Shown here: piece after piece, positions 50,999-60,400 of the stretch
Numbering within the stretch: position 1 is the first letter of the stretch
Layout: each line of letters starts with the position of its first letter
Assembly: GCA_964391805.1 (NCBI GenBank)
Contig: CAYMNK010000001.1
Location: forward strand, 1-64,000
Length of the DNA: 64,000 nucleotides
Direction: 5' to 3'
Source: RUG14300 sp964391805
GTDB taxonomy: Bacteria > Bacillota > Clostridia > Christensenellales > CAG-1252
Translations under genes and position numbers: made by a program
Notes under the pieces: model-generated
What the model was told of the DNA's origin: nothing
Seen by the model: only the letters and a program-made list of their open reading frames with translations
The model's database searches: none

Positions 50999-52147
50999 AT
51001 GTACGATATTGAAGATTTTGTTGTAGAGGAATCATTTGGTAATAGTAAATCTAATGTTTGTAATATAATGTTAGTCGGTGTAGGAGGTGCAGGTTGTAAC
51101 TCTATTGCGAGATTGATGCATTCGGACGTAACGAGTGCGGAGTTTGTAGCAGTCAATACCGATGCTCAGACATTGTTAAGTATTAAGAACAAGGCTTTGC
51201 AAGACAGACCGACAATGAAAGTTAAATTACTTCAGATCGGTAAGGTTTTGACCAAAGGACAAGGTGCCGGTGCATTACCCGATGTAGGTAAAAATGCAGC
51301 GATTGAAAGTACCGAAGAAATTAAGCAAATGCTATCAAACGTTCAGCTTCTTTTCTTGACCGCAGGTATGGGTGGTGGTACAGGAACAGGTGCATCTCCG
51401 GTTATTGCTAAAATAGCCAAAGAAATGGGCATTCTTGTCATTGCAATAGTATTTAAGCCGTTTGGATTTGAAGGTGTTGTTAGAAATAATTATGCCGAGC
51501 AAGGTATAAGGGAATTGCGTAAGTTTGCCGACAGCCTTGTTATAATTCCTAACGATAAACTCGATAACGAGCATATTTTGGAAGGATATCAAAGAGGCGA
51601 TGATGTTATTCGTAAAGCACTTAAGGGTATAGGTGAACTTATTGCTAAACCTTGTATCATCAATCTTGATTATGCCGATGTTTGTAAGGTGATCCGCAAT
51701 AAGGGATTAGCACATATCGGTATCGGTAAGGGCGAAGGTGAGGCAAGTGCGATTCAAGCAGTTAGCGCAGCCGTTAAGAATAATATAACAGATACTAATA
51801 TTCAACATGCGTCGAGTATGATTATCAGTTATTCCTCCGGTAAGGATTTCAACAAGAACGAGATAGAGAATGCAACCAATCTTGTCAGTGAATTGATGTG
51901 TCCTAATTCCGAAATCATTTTCGGTTTGGATATTGATCCTTCGTTGGGCGATCAAGTCAATGTTATTATTGTAGCAACAGGATTCGGTAATTCTCAAGAA
52001 CAACCTAAGAATCAAGTTCAACCTGAAAAAAGAGAGGATCCTTTTGACGGTTCTGTAAAAACTGCCCCTAATTCCCATGACTCTGAAGGAAGAATAGGAG
52101 TCGATAGCGATTTTGTTCCTTCATTCATGTCAAGGCTGAAAAATTAA
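50999..52147 (+). CDS. ftsZ: Cell division GTPase FtsZ, divergent
   Basis: The 382-residue tubulin homologue has the GTP loop GMGGGTGTGASPVIA near residue 122, VGVGGAGCNSIARLMH and NTDAQTL. The T7 loop is NLDYADVCKVIRNKG, where the catalytic Asp is kept, but the usual M-K-G-x-A-x-M-G is replaced by RNKGLAHIGIG. The C-terminal linker is short and ends DFVPSFMSRLKN, a version of the tail that binds FtsA and SepF. GGGAGG precedes the ATG, and it ends the dcw cluster at a terminator. Confidence 0.94.
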   Translation: MYDIEDFVVEESFGNSKSNVCNIMLVGVGGAGCNSIARLMHSDVTSAEFVAVNTDAQTLLSIKNKALQDRPTMKVKLLQIGKVLTKGQGAGALPDVGKNAAIESTEEIKQMLSNVQLLFLTAGMGGGTGTGASPVIAKIAKEMGILVIAIVFKPFGFEGVVRNNYAEQGIRELRKFADSLVIIPNDKLDNEHILEGYQRGDDVIRKALKGIGELIAKPCIINLDYADVCKVIRNKGLAHIGIGKGEGEASAIQAVSAAVKNNITDTNIQHASSMIISYSSGKDFNKNEIENATNLVSELMCPNSEIIFGLDIDPSLGDQVNVIIVATGFGNSQEQPKNQVQPEKREDPFDGSVKTAPNSHDSEGRIGVDSDFVPSFMSRLKN

Positions 52148-52166
52148 TTTATTAATCGATTACACG

Positions 52167-52193
52167 CTCCCGATTGATTTCGGGAGTTTTTTT
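52167..52193 (+). terminator. Terminator of the dcw cluster
   Basis: CTCCCGA (52167-52173) pairs with TCGGGAG (52180-52186), followed by seven T. Confidence 0.9.
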
Positions 52194-52263
52194 ATGACAA
52201 AAATGTAGCAAATTCTTCAAGTTCTATTGTTTTATATCAACTAAATTATTTTATATTAATTAT

Positions 52264-53031
52264 ATGGTTATATATGTAGAGTATGTCATATTCGATAATT
52301 TCTTTTTTGATTTACTTATCGGTATTATAGTATGTGAATGCTTAATGCTATCGAAACATAGAGCGTTTTGTTCGGCAATTTTAGGTACAGTACTTGCATT
52401 GATATATCCTTTAGTAGAGGGGAACATCCTTTTTTTATACAAGATATTGACTTTGCTTACTTGTTCCATACCTTTTGTTAGAAGGGATGTTTATTCACTT
52501 CTTAAAGCATCGATAATATATTTATTTGTTTCATCGATTTTTAGCGGATTAACCGGTTTGTTTTTCGGTATATCAGGACCTATTTCTTCTCTTAGCAACA
52601 GCTTAAAAGTAGGTTGTTTATCGATATGTGGAATTATTGGGTTTTTATCTATAAAAGGAATTCTAAGACTTATCGGTAAAAAAGTACATAATGGTAGATT
52701 TTTTAAAATGACATTGTACTCCGAAAACAAAGTTATTAAAGCAATAGGATTCATGGACAGCGGAAATATTGCTGTAGCCGAAGACGGTAACGGAATTGTT
52801 TTTCTCGACAAAAAATTATCCAATCGATTGAGTGGGGAGATAGTCGATTATATAATGGTTGAATCGATGGGTGGAAGTAAAATATACGAAATTATTAAAC
52901 TTGAAAGAGTAGAGATATATTTTGGTGGACAAAATCATATTTATAAGAATGTAAATGCAGCGAAAACCGCACAAACGTATAACGGATTTGAAATATTGCT
53001 TTCAACAAAATTAAAGGAGAATGCCATATGA
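52264..53031 (+). CDS. spoIIGA: Sigma-E processing peptidase SpoIIGA
   Basis: The 255-residue protease cleaves pro-sigma-E in the mother cell. The N-terminal half has about five membrane segments (VIFDNFFFDLLIGIIVC onward), and the C-terminal half is an aspartic protease-like domain with the DSGN motif (GFMDSGNIAVAEDG near residue 165) and the later ESMGG/KL motif. It directly precedes sigE with a four-base overlap, the conserved arrangement. The start codon has no clear Shine-Dalgarno. Confidence 0.92.
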   Translation: MVIYVEYVIFDNFFFDLLIGIIVCECLMLSKHRAFCSAILGTVLALIYPLVEGNILFLYKILTLLTCSIPFVRRDVYSLLKASIIYLFVSSIFSGLTGLFFGISGPISSLSNSLKVGCLSICGIIGFLSIKGILRLIGKKVHNGRFFKMTLYSENKVIKAIGFMDSGNIAVAEDGNGIVFLDKKLSNRLSGEIVDYIMVESMGGSKIYEIIKLERVEIYFGGQNHIYKNVNAAKTAQTYNGFEILLSTKLKENAI

Positions 53032-53735
53032 TTTTTAAAGGATTAGTTAAATTGCTAAAGAAATTGTTTAAATCTAGCCAAGATAATAGGGTTGACTATA
53101 TCTACGGAGCGCCATTGCCCGAACCGTTTACAAGAGATGAGGAGAAGGAAGTTTTAGAACGTTTAGTAAGGGGCGATCCGAAAGCGAGAGATGAACTGAT
53201 CGAACATAATCTCAGATTGGTGGTATATATAGCTAAAAAGTTTGACGGAAGTGTTCCCGATACTCAAGATTTAATATCGATAGGTGCAATGGGATTGATA
53301 AAAGCCGTCAACAATTATGATCCCGAGAAAAATATCAAGCTTGCAACATTCGCAAGTCGCTGTATCGAAAACGAAATTCTTATGCATTTAAGAAAAGTTT
53401 CGAGGCGTAAGTGCGAAGTTTCTTTAGACGAACCTGTAAATACCGATTGGGAAGGTAATGAACTTTTGCTGAGCGATATTATAGGTACCGAACCCGATGC
53501 CGTTGCTATGGAGATAGAAAAGAAATCAGAGATCGAGGTTTTATATAGGAGTGTGGAAAAACTAAATCCCAAGGAGAGAAAAATTATATATCTTAGATAT
53601 GGTCTTAACGGTGAAGAGGAGAAAACTCAAAAAGAAATTGCCGATATGCTTGGCATCAGCCAAAGCTATATCAGCAGATTAGAGAAAAAAGTATTGCTCA
53701 AATTAAGAGCGGATATGGATAAATATATCAACTAA
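53028..53735 (+). CDS. sigE: Sporulation sigma factor SigE
   Basis: The 235-residue mother-cell sigma factor starts with a prosequence-like stretch (GLVKLLKKLFKS, amphipathic) before YIYGAPLPEPFTRDEE. Region 2 is NLRLVVYIAKKFDGSVPDTQ and FASRCIENEILMHLRK, and region 4 is ERKIIYLRYGLNGEEEKTQK with a helix-turn-helix SQSYISRLEKK. The prosequence is the SpoIIGA target. Its stop codon overlaps the stop of sigG on the other strand by four bases (CTAA). Confidence 0.95.
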   Translation: MIFKGLVKLLKKLFKSSQDNRVDYIYGAPLPEPFTRDEEKEVLERLVRGDPKARDELIEHNLRLVVYIAKKFDGSVPDTQDLISIGAMGLIKAVNNYDPEKNIKLATFASRCIENEILMHLRKVSRRKCEVSLDEPVNTDWEGNELLLSDIIGTEPDAVAMEIEKKSEIEVLYRSVEKLNPKERKIIYLRYGLNGEEEKTQKEIADMLGISQSYISRLEKKVLLKLRADMDKYIN

Positions 53736-54502
53736 CTCATACAAGCACGCAGTCTTTTGATTGCAGAATTTTCTATTCTTGATATTTGTGCTTGTGAAAC
53801 TGCACATATCTTGGATGTTTCGGTTTGAGTTTTGCCTTTAAAATATCTAAGATCGATTACCTCTCTTTCTTTTTCATTAAGCATATCGAGAGCAGATCTT
53901 AAATCCAAGTTTTCAATTAAAGTGTCCTCTTTGTTTCCGTCCGATATTTGGTCCATAACCAAAATTGAATCTTCACCGTCAAAATAAGCTGGTTCATATA
54001 ACGATATTGGATCGGATATTGCGTTTAAAGCCGTTGAAATGTCTATTGAAGATATTCCTGTATCAGCTGCAACTTCATTGAGTGTCGGTTCATAGTCGGA
54101 GCATTCCTGCAATTTTTGTTTCGAACTCATTACTTTATAGGCAATATCTCTTAAACTTCTCGAAACTTTGACAGTAGTGTTTTCTCTTAAAAATCTACGA
54201 ATCTCACCGATTATCATGGGGACTGCATAGGTGCTGAATTGAACTCCTAAGTCATAGCGAAAGTTGTTAAGTGCCTTTGTCAAACCTAAACAAGCCACTT
54301 GAAAAATATCGTCAGTTAAACTCGGATTAAAGTTAAAACGGTGGATAACCGATAAAACAAGTCTTAAATTGCTATATAAAAACTTGTCTCTTGCCTCTTT
54401 ATCGCCTTTTGCAACACGTGAGAGTAATTCGTTGCCTTCTTTTGTGGTAAGTTTTGGAATTTTGGAAGTATCGACTCCGCAAATAAATACTTTATACGAC
54501 AT
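53732..54502 (-). CDS. sigG: Sporulation sigma factor SigG, inverted relative to sigE
   Basis: The 256-residue forespore sigma factor is unmistakable: KVFICGVDTSK at the start, NLRLVLSVIHRF, FSTYAVPMIIGEIRRFLREN and VSRSLRDIAYK in region 2-3, and SQAQISRIENSAIKRL in region 4. In Bacillus and most Clostridia, sigG follows sigE in the same direction; here it is on the minus strand, tail to tail with sigE. The ATG at 54502 has GGAG eight bases ahead; a longer frame to 54571 has no ribosome binding site. ylmC starts divergently 89 bp away. Confidence 0.95.
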   Translation of the reverse strand: MSYKVFICGVDTSKIPKLTTKEGNELLSRVAKGDKEARDKFLYSNLRLVLSVIHRFNFNPSLTDDIFQVACLGLTKALNNFRYDLGVQFSTYAVPMIIGEIRRFLRENTTVKVSRSLRDIAYKVMSSKQKLQECSDYEPTLNEVAADTGISSIDISTALNAISDPISLYEPAYFDGEDSILVMDQISDGNKEDTLIENLDLRSALDMLNEKEREVIDLRYFKGKTQTETSKICAVSQAQISRIENSAIKRLRACMS

Positions 54503-54591
54503 ATTATCTCCTTTATCCTTAGTTTTGCCAAAAATATGTATTCTATTCTCAAAAAAAGTATAAAAAATCATTAAACTTCATATTATTCATT

Positions 54592-54840
54592 ATGGATATT
54601 ACTTTTTGTGAATTACGTGCAAAGGACGTTATCAATATGAATGACGGTAAAAATTACGGTCATATAATCGATATCAGTATTAACGGAACAGGGCAAATAT
54701 TAGGATTAATTCTACCCGCCGAAAAGGGAATGTTTAGACAGGTAGTCAACGGAAACAGTGTCTTTATTCCCTGGAAATCAATATGTAGAATAGGTGATGA
54801 TGCTATACTCGTAAATATGGGAATGGAACGGTTAGGTTAA
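54592..54840 (+). CDS. YlmC/YmxH family sporulation protein
   Basis: The 82-residue protein is a PRC-barrel-like small protein of the YlmC/YmxH family: ELRAKDVINMNDGKNYGHII, LGLILPAEKGMF, VFIPWKSICRIGDDAILV. Family members are regularly encoded close to sigE/sigG in Clostridia and are annotated as sporulation proteins, but no molecular role is known. No ribosome binding site is obvious. Confidence 0.88.
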   Translation: MDITFCELRAKDVINMNDGKNYGHIIDISINGTGQILGLILPAEKGMFRQVVNGNSVFIPWKSICRIGDDAILVNMGMERLG

Positions 54841-54887
54841 GATGGATATACAAATCCTACATTTAGTAATAAATTTTTAAAAACACT

Positions 54888-54916
54888 TTACAAAACCACA
54901 ATATATTGTATATAAT
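54888..54916 (+). promoter_or_regulatory. Promoter of nrdR
   Basis: TTACAA (54888-54893), 17-bp spacer, TATAAT (54911-54916). The spacer contains a NrdR box. Confidence 0.7.
54896..54911. promoter_or_regulatory. NrdR box in the nrdR promoter
   Basis: The palindrome core CAATATATTG (54899-54908) matches the CwAtATaTwG centre of the NrdR consensus exactly. It lies between -35 and -10, where NrdR binding would block polymerase, indicating autorepression. Only one box is seen; NrdR sites usually come in pairs. Confidence 0.68.
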
Positions 54917-54934
54917 ACGATAGGAGTAATAACT

Positions 54935-55399
54935 ATGAAATGTAAGTATTGTGGATGTTTGGAAAGTAAGGTAGTGGATAGTCGTATGGCAGACGGATAT
55001 CGTTCTATACGTAGGCGTCGTGAATGTGTCGGTTGCGGTAGGCGTTTTACCACGCATGAAACCATAGAAGAACCAACTGTATATGTCATCAAAAAAGGTG
55101 GCGGTAGGCAGGAATTCGATATTCAAAAGGTTCGTTCTGGTATTGTTAAAGCGTGTGAGAAGCGTCCTATTTCCATATCGAAAATCGATAATATAATAGT
55201 TGATATCGAAAATAAAATCAGAAGTTTAAATCAGAGCGAAATCACTAGCGAAAAAATAGGTGATATGGTTATGTATGCGCTCAAAGATCTCGATGACGTT
55301 GCTTATATCAGATATGCCAGCGTTTATAAGGAATTTAGAGATATTGATACCTTTATGAAGGAAATAAGCGACATTTTGAATAAGAAAAAGAATGAGTAA
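54935..55399 (+). CDS. nrdR: Transcriptional repressor NrdR
   Basis: The 154-residue protein has a zinc ribbon (CKYCGCLESKVVDSR ... CVGCGRRFTTHET) followed by an ATP-cone domain (VIKKGGGRQEFDIQKVRSGI). It represses ribonucleotide reductase genes when dATP is high. Length is exactly typical. GGAG precedes the ATG, and its promoter carries a NrdR box. Its stop overlaps the next gene by eight bases. Confidence 0.96.
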   Translation: MKCKYCGCLESKVVDSRMADGYRSIRRRRECVGCGRRFTTHETIEEPTVYVIKKGGGRQEFDIQKVRSGIVKACEKRPISISKIDNIIVDIENKIRSLNQSEITSEKIGDMVMYALKDLDDVAYIRYASVYKEFRDIDTFMKEISDILNKKKNE

Positions 55400-56213
55400 T
55401 TATTTTGATCGTATCGTCAATAAATCGGCTCAGTTAACCAAGGCACTTTCGTCATTGTACCCTGAATTACCATATAGCCTTTTGATGAAATTATTACGTA
55501 AAAAGGATGTTTTTGTTAATTCTGTTCGAGTCGGTGCGGATACTAAGGTATACCCTAACGACTTAGTATCACTTTTCTTGTTACCTAATGCGGTTCCGTT
55601 AAATGTTTGCTACGAGAATGACTACATTTTTTGTATAAATAAGTCGAAAGGGATTACTTCGGACGGAAAGTATTCTCTTGAAAGTTTAGTTAACTATGTC
55701 TACCCCAAAAGTGTAATGATACATCGACTCGATACTAATACCGAGGGTATTGTTTTATTCGCTAAAAATCGCAAAGTCGGTGAGTATTTAATCGATATAA
55801 TGAAAAGCGGAGAGATTGAAAAAACTTATAGGTGCACGGTATACGGAGAACCTCGATTTAATAATACGGAGCTGAAGGGCTATTTGTATAAAGATTCGAG
55901 CAAGGGTAGAGTCGTTATTTATCACACTCCACATAAGAATGCAGTACCCATAACAACTCTTTGTACCACATTGTCGTCTCATGACGGATTAAGCGAATTG
56001 TCTGTCACTATACATAATGGTAAAACTCATCAAATACGGGCACATTTAGCCGATTCAGGTTACTTTATAATCGGTGACGGTAAATACGGTGATGACAGAA
56101 TTAATAAACTTTACGGGTATAAAAGTCAAGCATTAAAAGCTGTCGAATTAGTTTTTTCCGAATCGGTAACCAAATACGAATTAGGCGGACTTACTATAGG
56201 TATTTTAGATTAA
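55392..56213 (+). CDS. RluA-family pseudouridine synthase (third in the window)
   Basis: The 273-residue enzyme has an S4-like N-terminus (ELPYSLLMKLLRKKDVFVNS) and a catalytic domain with MIHRLDTNTEGIVLFAKN, where the usual TSG is TEG, then HNGKTHQIRAHLA. The target is unknown. The 8-bp overlap with nrdR indicates translational coupling. Its stop shares a TTAA with the stop of sigK on the other strand. Confidence 0.88.
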   Translation: MSNYFDRIVNKSAQLTKALSSLYPELPYSLLMKLLRKKDVFVNSVRVGADTKVYPNDLVSLFLLPNAVPLNVCYENDYIFCINKSKGITSDGKYSLESLVNYVYPKSVMIHRLDTNTEGIVLFAKNRKVGEYLIDIMKSGEIEKTYRCTVYGEPRFNNTELKGYLYKDSSKGRVVIYHTPHKNAVPITTLCTTLSSHDGLSELSVTIHNGKTHQIRAHLADSGYFIIGDGKYGDDRINKLYGYKSQALKAVELVFSESVTKYELGGLTIGILD

Positions 56214-56899
56214 TTTATATTGTTTTTAATCATATAGGCTTTCATTTTTTGCAAAGCCTTTTTTTCTATTCTTGAAATATATGATCTCGAAATCTTCAAT
56301 CGATCGGCGATTTCTCTCTGCGGTAGTCGCTCATGGCCAAACAATCCGTATCTAAGTACAACTATAAAGAATTCTCTTTTACTCAATACTTCTTTCATGC
56401 AAGTATGGATATCCTTTTTGATATCTTGGGCTTCGAGTTCTTGCCCGACTCGGTAATTTTCGTCAAACAAAGTATCGCTTAGAGATATTTCGTTTCCGTC
56501 TTTGTCGGAACCGATAGGGCGATAAAGCGAAATATTGCCACGGTTCTTTTTATTTGCCCTTAAATACATCAAAATCTCATTATCGATACATTTTGCGGCA
56601 TAGGTTGAAAATTGTGTGCATTTTTCGATATTAAACGTCTTGACTGCTTTTATAAGACCGACCGAGCCAATTGAAATCAATTCGTCTTGATCAACGCTTT
56701 GGGAGTATCTCTTTGCAACATGAACAACCAATCTCATATTGTGCATAATTAGAGTTTCGACAGCTTTTTTGTCGTCAAGTTTTGCTTGGATAAATAATTC
56801 TTTTTCGGTTTCTTTATCTAAGGGCTTTAAGAATCCGCTATCTGTAGGCGGTTCGAGATAATAACGCAAAATACCTATTGTTTCCGTAAAAATTACCAT
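56210..56899 (-). CDS. sigK: Sporulation sigma factor SigK
   Basis: The 229-residue late mother-cell sigma factor has a prosequence (MVIFTETIGILRYYLEPP), region 2 MRLVVHVAKRYSQSVDQDEL and FSTYAAKCIDNEILMYLRAN, the ISLYRPIGSDKDGNEISLSD segment, and region 4 QREIADRLKISRSYISRIEK, matching SigK. The gene is uninterrupted, so there is no skin element here. The ATG at 56899 fits the family; a longer frame to 57013 runs into the rnpB promoter. It is convergent with the pseudouridine synthase and divergent from rnpB. Confidence 0.92.
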   Translation of the reverse strand: MVIFTETIGILRYYLEPPTDSGFLKPLDKETEKELFIQAKLDDKKAVETLIMHNMRLVVHVAKRYSQSVDQDELISIGSVGLIKAVKTFNIEKCTQFSTYAAKCIDNEILMYLRANKKNRGNISLYRPIGSDKDGNEISLSDTLFDENYRVGQELEAQDIKKDIHTCMKEVLSKREFFIVVLRYGLFGHERLPQREIADRLKISRSYISRIEKKALQKMKAYMIKNNIN

Positions 56900-56978
56900 A
56901 ATAAAGTATATTCCGCCAAAATAATAAATTGTTTGTCCTGCTTTTTTTGTTTGTAAATAACTTTTTATTTGAATTGGA

Positions 56979-57007
56979 TTGCTTTTTTTGAATTGGAATT
57001 GTATAAT
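56979..57007 (+). promoter_or_regulatory. Promoter of rnpB
   Basis: TTGCTT (56979-56984), 17-bp spacer, TATAAT (57002-57007). Transcription should begin at about 57014, the expected RNA 5' end. Confidence 0.72.
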
Positions 57008-57013
57008 ATTCAT

Positions 57014-57328
57014 GCAAGCTGGTCAGACGATCGCACTATTGTGAGGAAAGTCCGAGCACCGCAGGACAGAGCGCCGGCTAACTACCGGTGAAGGTGACTT
57101 CAAGGAAAGTGCAACAGAAATAAACCGCAGTATAGCTGTAAGGATGGAAAGGCGAGGTAAGAGCTCACCGAGGGAATAGTAATATTCCTTGCCATGTAAA
57201 CCCCGCTCGGTGCAAGTAAGGAAGGTTAAAGTTGTCCGCCACTTCCGCATACGCTAGAACCTATCGGTAACGATAGGTCAAGAAAGATGATCGTCAAATA
57301 CAGAACTCGGCTTATAGATCAGACTTGT
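57014..57328 (+). ncRNA. rnpB: RNase P RNA, type A
   Basis: All conserved blocks are present: GAGGAAAGTCCGAGCACC (CR-I), CAGAAATAAACCGC, GTAAGAGCTCACCG (P11-P12 region), GTAAACCCCG and the 3' ACAGAACTCGGCTTATAGATC. The ends pair (CAAGCTGGTC with GATCAGACTTG). The CR-I/CR-IV pattern and the P-helix layout are type A, not the Bacillus type B. The RNA cleaves tRNA 5' leaders. It has its own promoter and terminator and is divergent from sigK. Confidence 0.96.
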
Positions 57329-57350
57329 CCCACCGTAGGGTGGGTTTTTT
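57329..57350 (+). terminator. Terminator of rnpB
   Basis: CCCACC (57329-57334) pairs with GGTGGG (57339-57344), followed by six T. Confidence 0.9.
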
Positions 57351-57404
57351 ATTATAAAAATCCATATATCAGTCAATAAAAATATTATGATTTATGGAAT
57401 AATA

Positions 57405-60400
57405 ATGTTAAGTTGTATATGTTTGATTCTGTTTGTTTCTTTGCAACTGATACGAAAACAGGATTATAAAGAGTTTTTAGATTTAGATGATTTGTGTAAT
57501 TATATATCTACAGCAAGTTGCTTTGGAGACGGTTTTTCGATTAGACATTTAAGAGCAACAATTCAAAAACAGTATAAAATTGCAATAAAAAAATCGAAAA
57601 GCGAAGAGTTGTTTGGTTTTGAACAATACTTAGTCGATCATCATTATCGTATACTTTCGGTTCTTAATGACAAAAGAATCGACAAGTTTAAACATATTCC
57701 TCATTGTGAGAATATGCCGAGATTGATTTATATTGCACGATTTGCAGTTTCTCGAGGATATGACAGAAACGTTCAAAATTTGATTGATTACTTGAAAAGT
57801 ATCCAATCTAAAGCTCATCTCGATTATAACGAACTTTTGTTATATTCATATTCAATTAGAATTGCAGAAATAGAGAGAATTGCCGATTGTGCAACGTCTT
57901 CAATAAAATTCTACAACTATAATAGATTATCAAAAAAAGGTGGTTTATGCGATACTCATGACCATGAAAAAATCTATTTTCATGCGATGAATAACGTGAC
58001 AAGTGAATGTTTGAAAGAAATCATAAACGAAAGTATCAAAGAGTTTGAACAAAAAATCATATCGAAAGAACTAACCGTTAAACACTGTTTAGATATACTT
58101 ATTAGTGAAGAAAAAGCTTTTAACGAAAATATTCTTCCTTACTTTTCTCATTGCGACAGCATTTTTATGAAAAATCATAACTATCAACATGTAAGCATTC
58201 CTACAAGATGTGCATATATGGAAGAAATACTGAGAATATCGAATAAACTAAATATTCCCGAAGTATGCGTTTCTCAAGCCGTATTGTATCTGTCGGACAT
58301 TTTAAAAGAAGATATTTCAATCGTACTGTTTGATTATCCGCTTATTAGAAATTATTTAAAAAAGGGTATTATTAAACGAACGAGAATAAAAAATAAGAGT
58401 TCTTTATATGTTTTGTTTATTATCCTAATAAGTTGTACACCTTTTTTAATTTTTTTGTTTGACAAAAGTATTTATGCATTAGTTTTTATACCGATGTTGA
58501 TTTTACTATTTATAAAAACTGTAGAGTATTTGGCAAAACAATTGTTGCAAATAGTACGCAAACCGCCGGTTTTCGCTATGGGATATAAAGAAATCAGGAA
58601 AGGGAACGAAACCGTGGTTATTGTTTCTCAATTTATCGATAACTTGGAAAATTTTAAGAAAGCATATAATAATATATCATCTTTATCGTTTAATTGTCGA
58701 GATAAAAGGGTGAGTTATCTTCTTTTGGTGGATTTGCCTAAAAAGTGTGCTAATAATGAGACGGAAGAAAAGAGCATTTACGACTATGCAAGTAAATTAA
58801 CCGATGATAGAGTTATTATAGCAATTCGAAAAAGAGTATTGATTGACGGAGAATATGTAGCATATCAAAGAAAGCGTGGTGCAATACTTGATTTATTTGA
58901 AGCTATTCTTACAAAATACAGTGAAAAATTTGATTTGTTCGGTAACAAATTACCCGATGCGAAATACGCGATACTTTTAGACGATGATTCTGCTATTCTA
59001 CCGGGCACCGTAATAAATGCAATTAACACATTCATACATCCGTATAACCAAAAATATCAATTGATGTCGTTCGGTACAAAGATTAATAAGCATTCGATTA
59101 CTACCGAGTATTCTCTGCGTTATTCCGATGACGGATCAATCGATCAATATCCATGTTATTCCGATATCTATTCAGATGTGTTCGATGTAGGGCTATTTTG
59201 CGGAAAAGGTATAGTGAGAATAAAAGATTATTATGAAAACCTCGTAAACCGTTTTGCTGACAATAGTATATTAAGTCATGATTTAATAGAAGGGGCGGTA
59301 CTAAAATGCGGAAGTTTGAAGTTATCGGTATACGAAGATGCGCCCAAGAGTTTTAAAAGCGATAGCGATAGATATCGTCGATGGTTGAAAGGTGATATAC
59401 TTTTATTACCATTTGCCGGGAGTAAAACCAAGAACAAGAGTGGCGAGCGTATTATTAACAATATCGATCCGCTATATAAGTTATTATTCTTTATCAACGG
59501 AACGGAAGGGATTAGGAACCTTTTCTATATATTAGCGGTATTCTTGGGAATCGTTAGTAGTAATGGATATTTTATTATTATCTCGATATCATTACTCGTC
59601 TTTCCCTATGCATTAAGATTAATTCATTCTCTATTCGAGTTATTGAAAGGTATTAGGGTAAGATATGTATTTCGTGATTATGCAAAAACATTATCGCACT
59701 GTCTCGAAAGAATCTTCTTCCTGCCTTATTACGCTGTTACCGGTATTGAATTATATTTTGTTACCACATACCAATCGATGATATCTTCAAAAAAGTTAAT
59801 GGATTGGAAACCTTTTTATTTATCACAATCAAAAAGTAGTTTCTTCGCATACAGCAAGCTTTTCCTACCCTCAAAGTTTTTTATGTCTGCATTGGCGTTG
59901 ATTTCCGGGAATGTATATTTTTTAAGTTATGCGGGAGTGTTTGTCTTCTACGCTTTTATTGTTTACAAAGGTAAAAGTCTTGAAAAGGTGTACAATAGAG
60001 AAGAAAATTATCAATTAATCGATATAGCAAAAAGAACTTATAACTATTTTGAAAGAATAAATTATAACGGCTTAGTTGTAGATAACTTACAATATTATCC
60101 TGTTGTTAAACAAACGATTATGACCTCACCGACAGATTTAGGATTTGCGTTGATTGCTCAAATTTCGGCAATTGAATTAAAAATTATTACTAAAGCACAG
60201 GGTGAGAATATAATGATTAACTTATTAAGAAAAATGGAAGGCCTTAAAAAATACAAAGGGCATTTCTATAATTGGTATGATGTTACTACAGAAAAACCAA
60301 TGTATCCGTATAATATTTCAACAGCCGACAGCGGTAATTTATCGGCTTGTTTGTATTGTGTTAGTGCCTATGCAAGAAAAGTTGAAAATCGACAATTGTT

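Noticed and set aside
57023..57250. Open frame on the minus strand inside rnpB
   Set aside because: It is a shadow of the RNase P RNA, whose conserved blocks explain the sequence.
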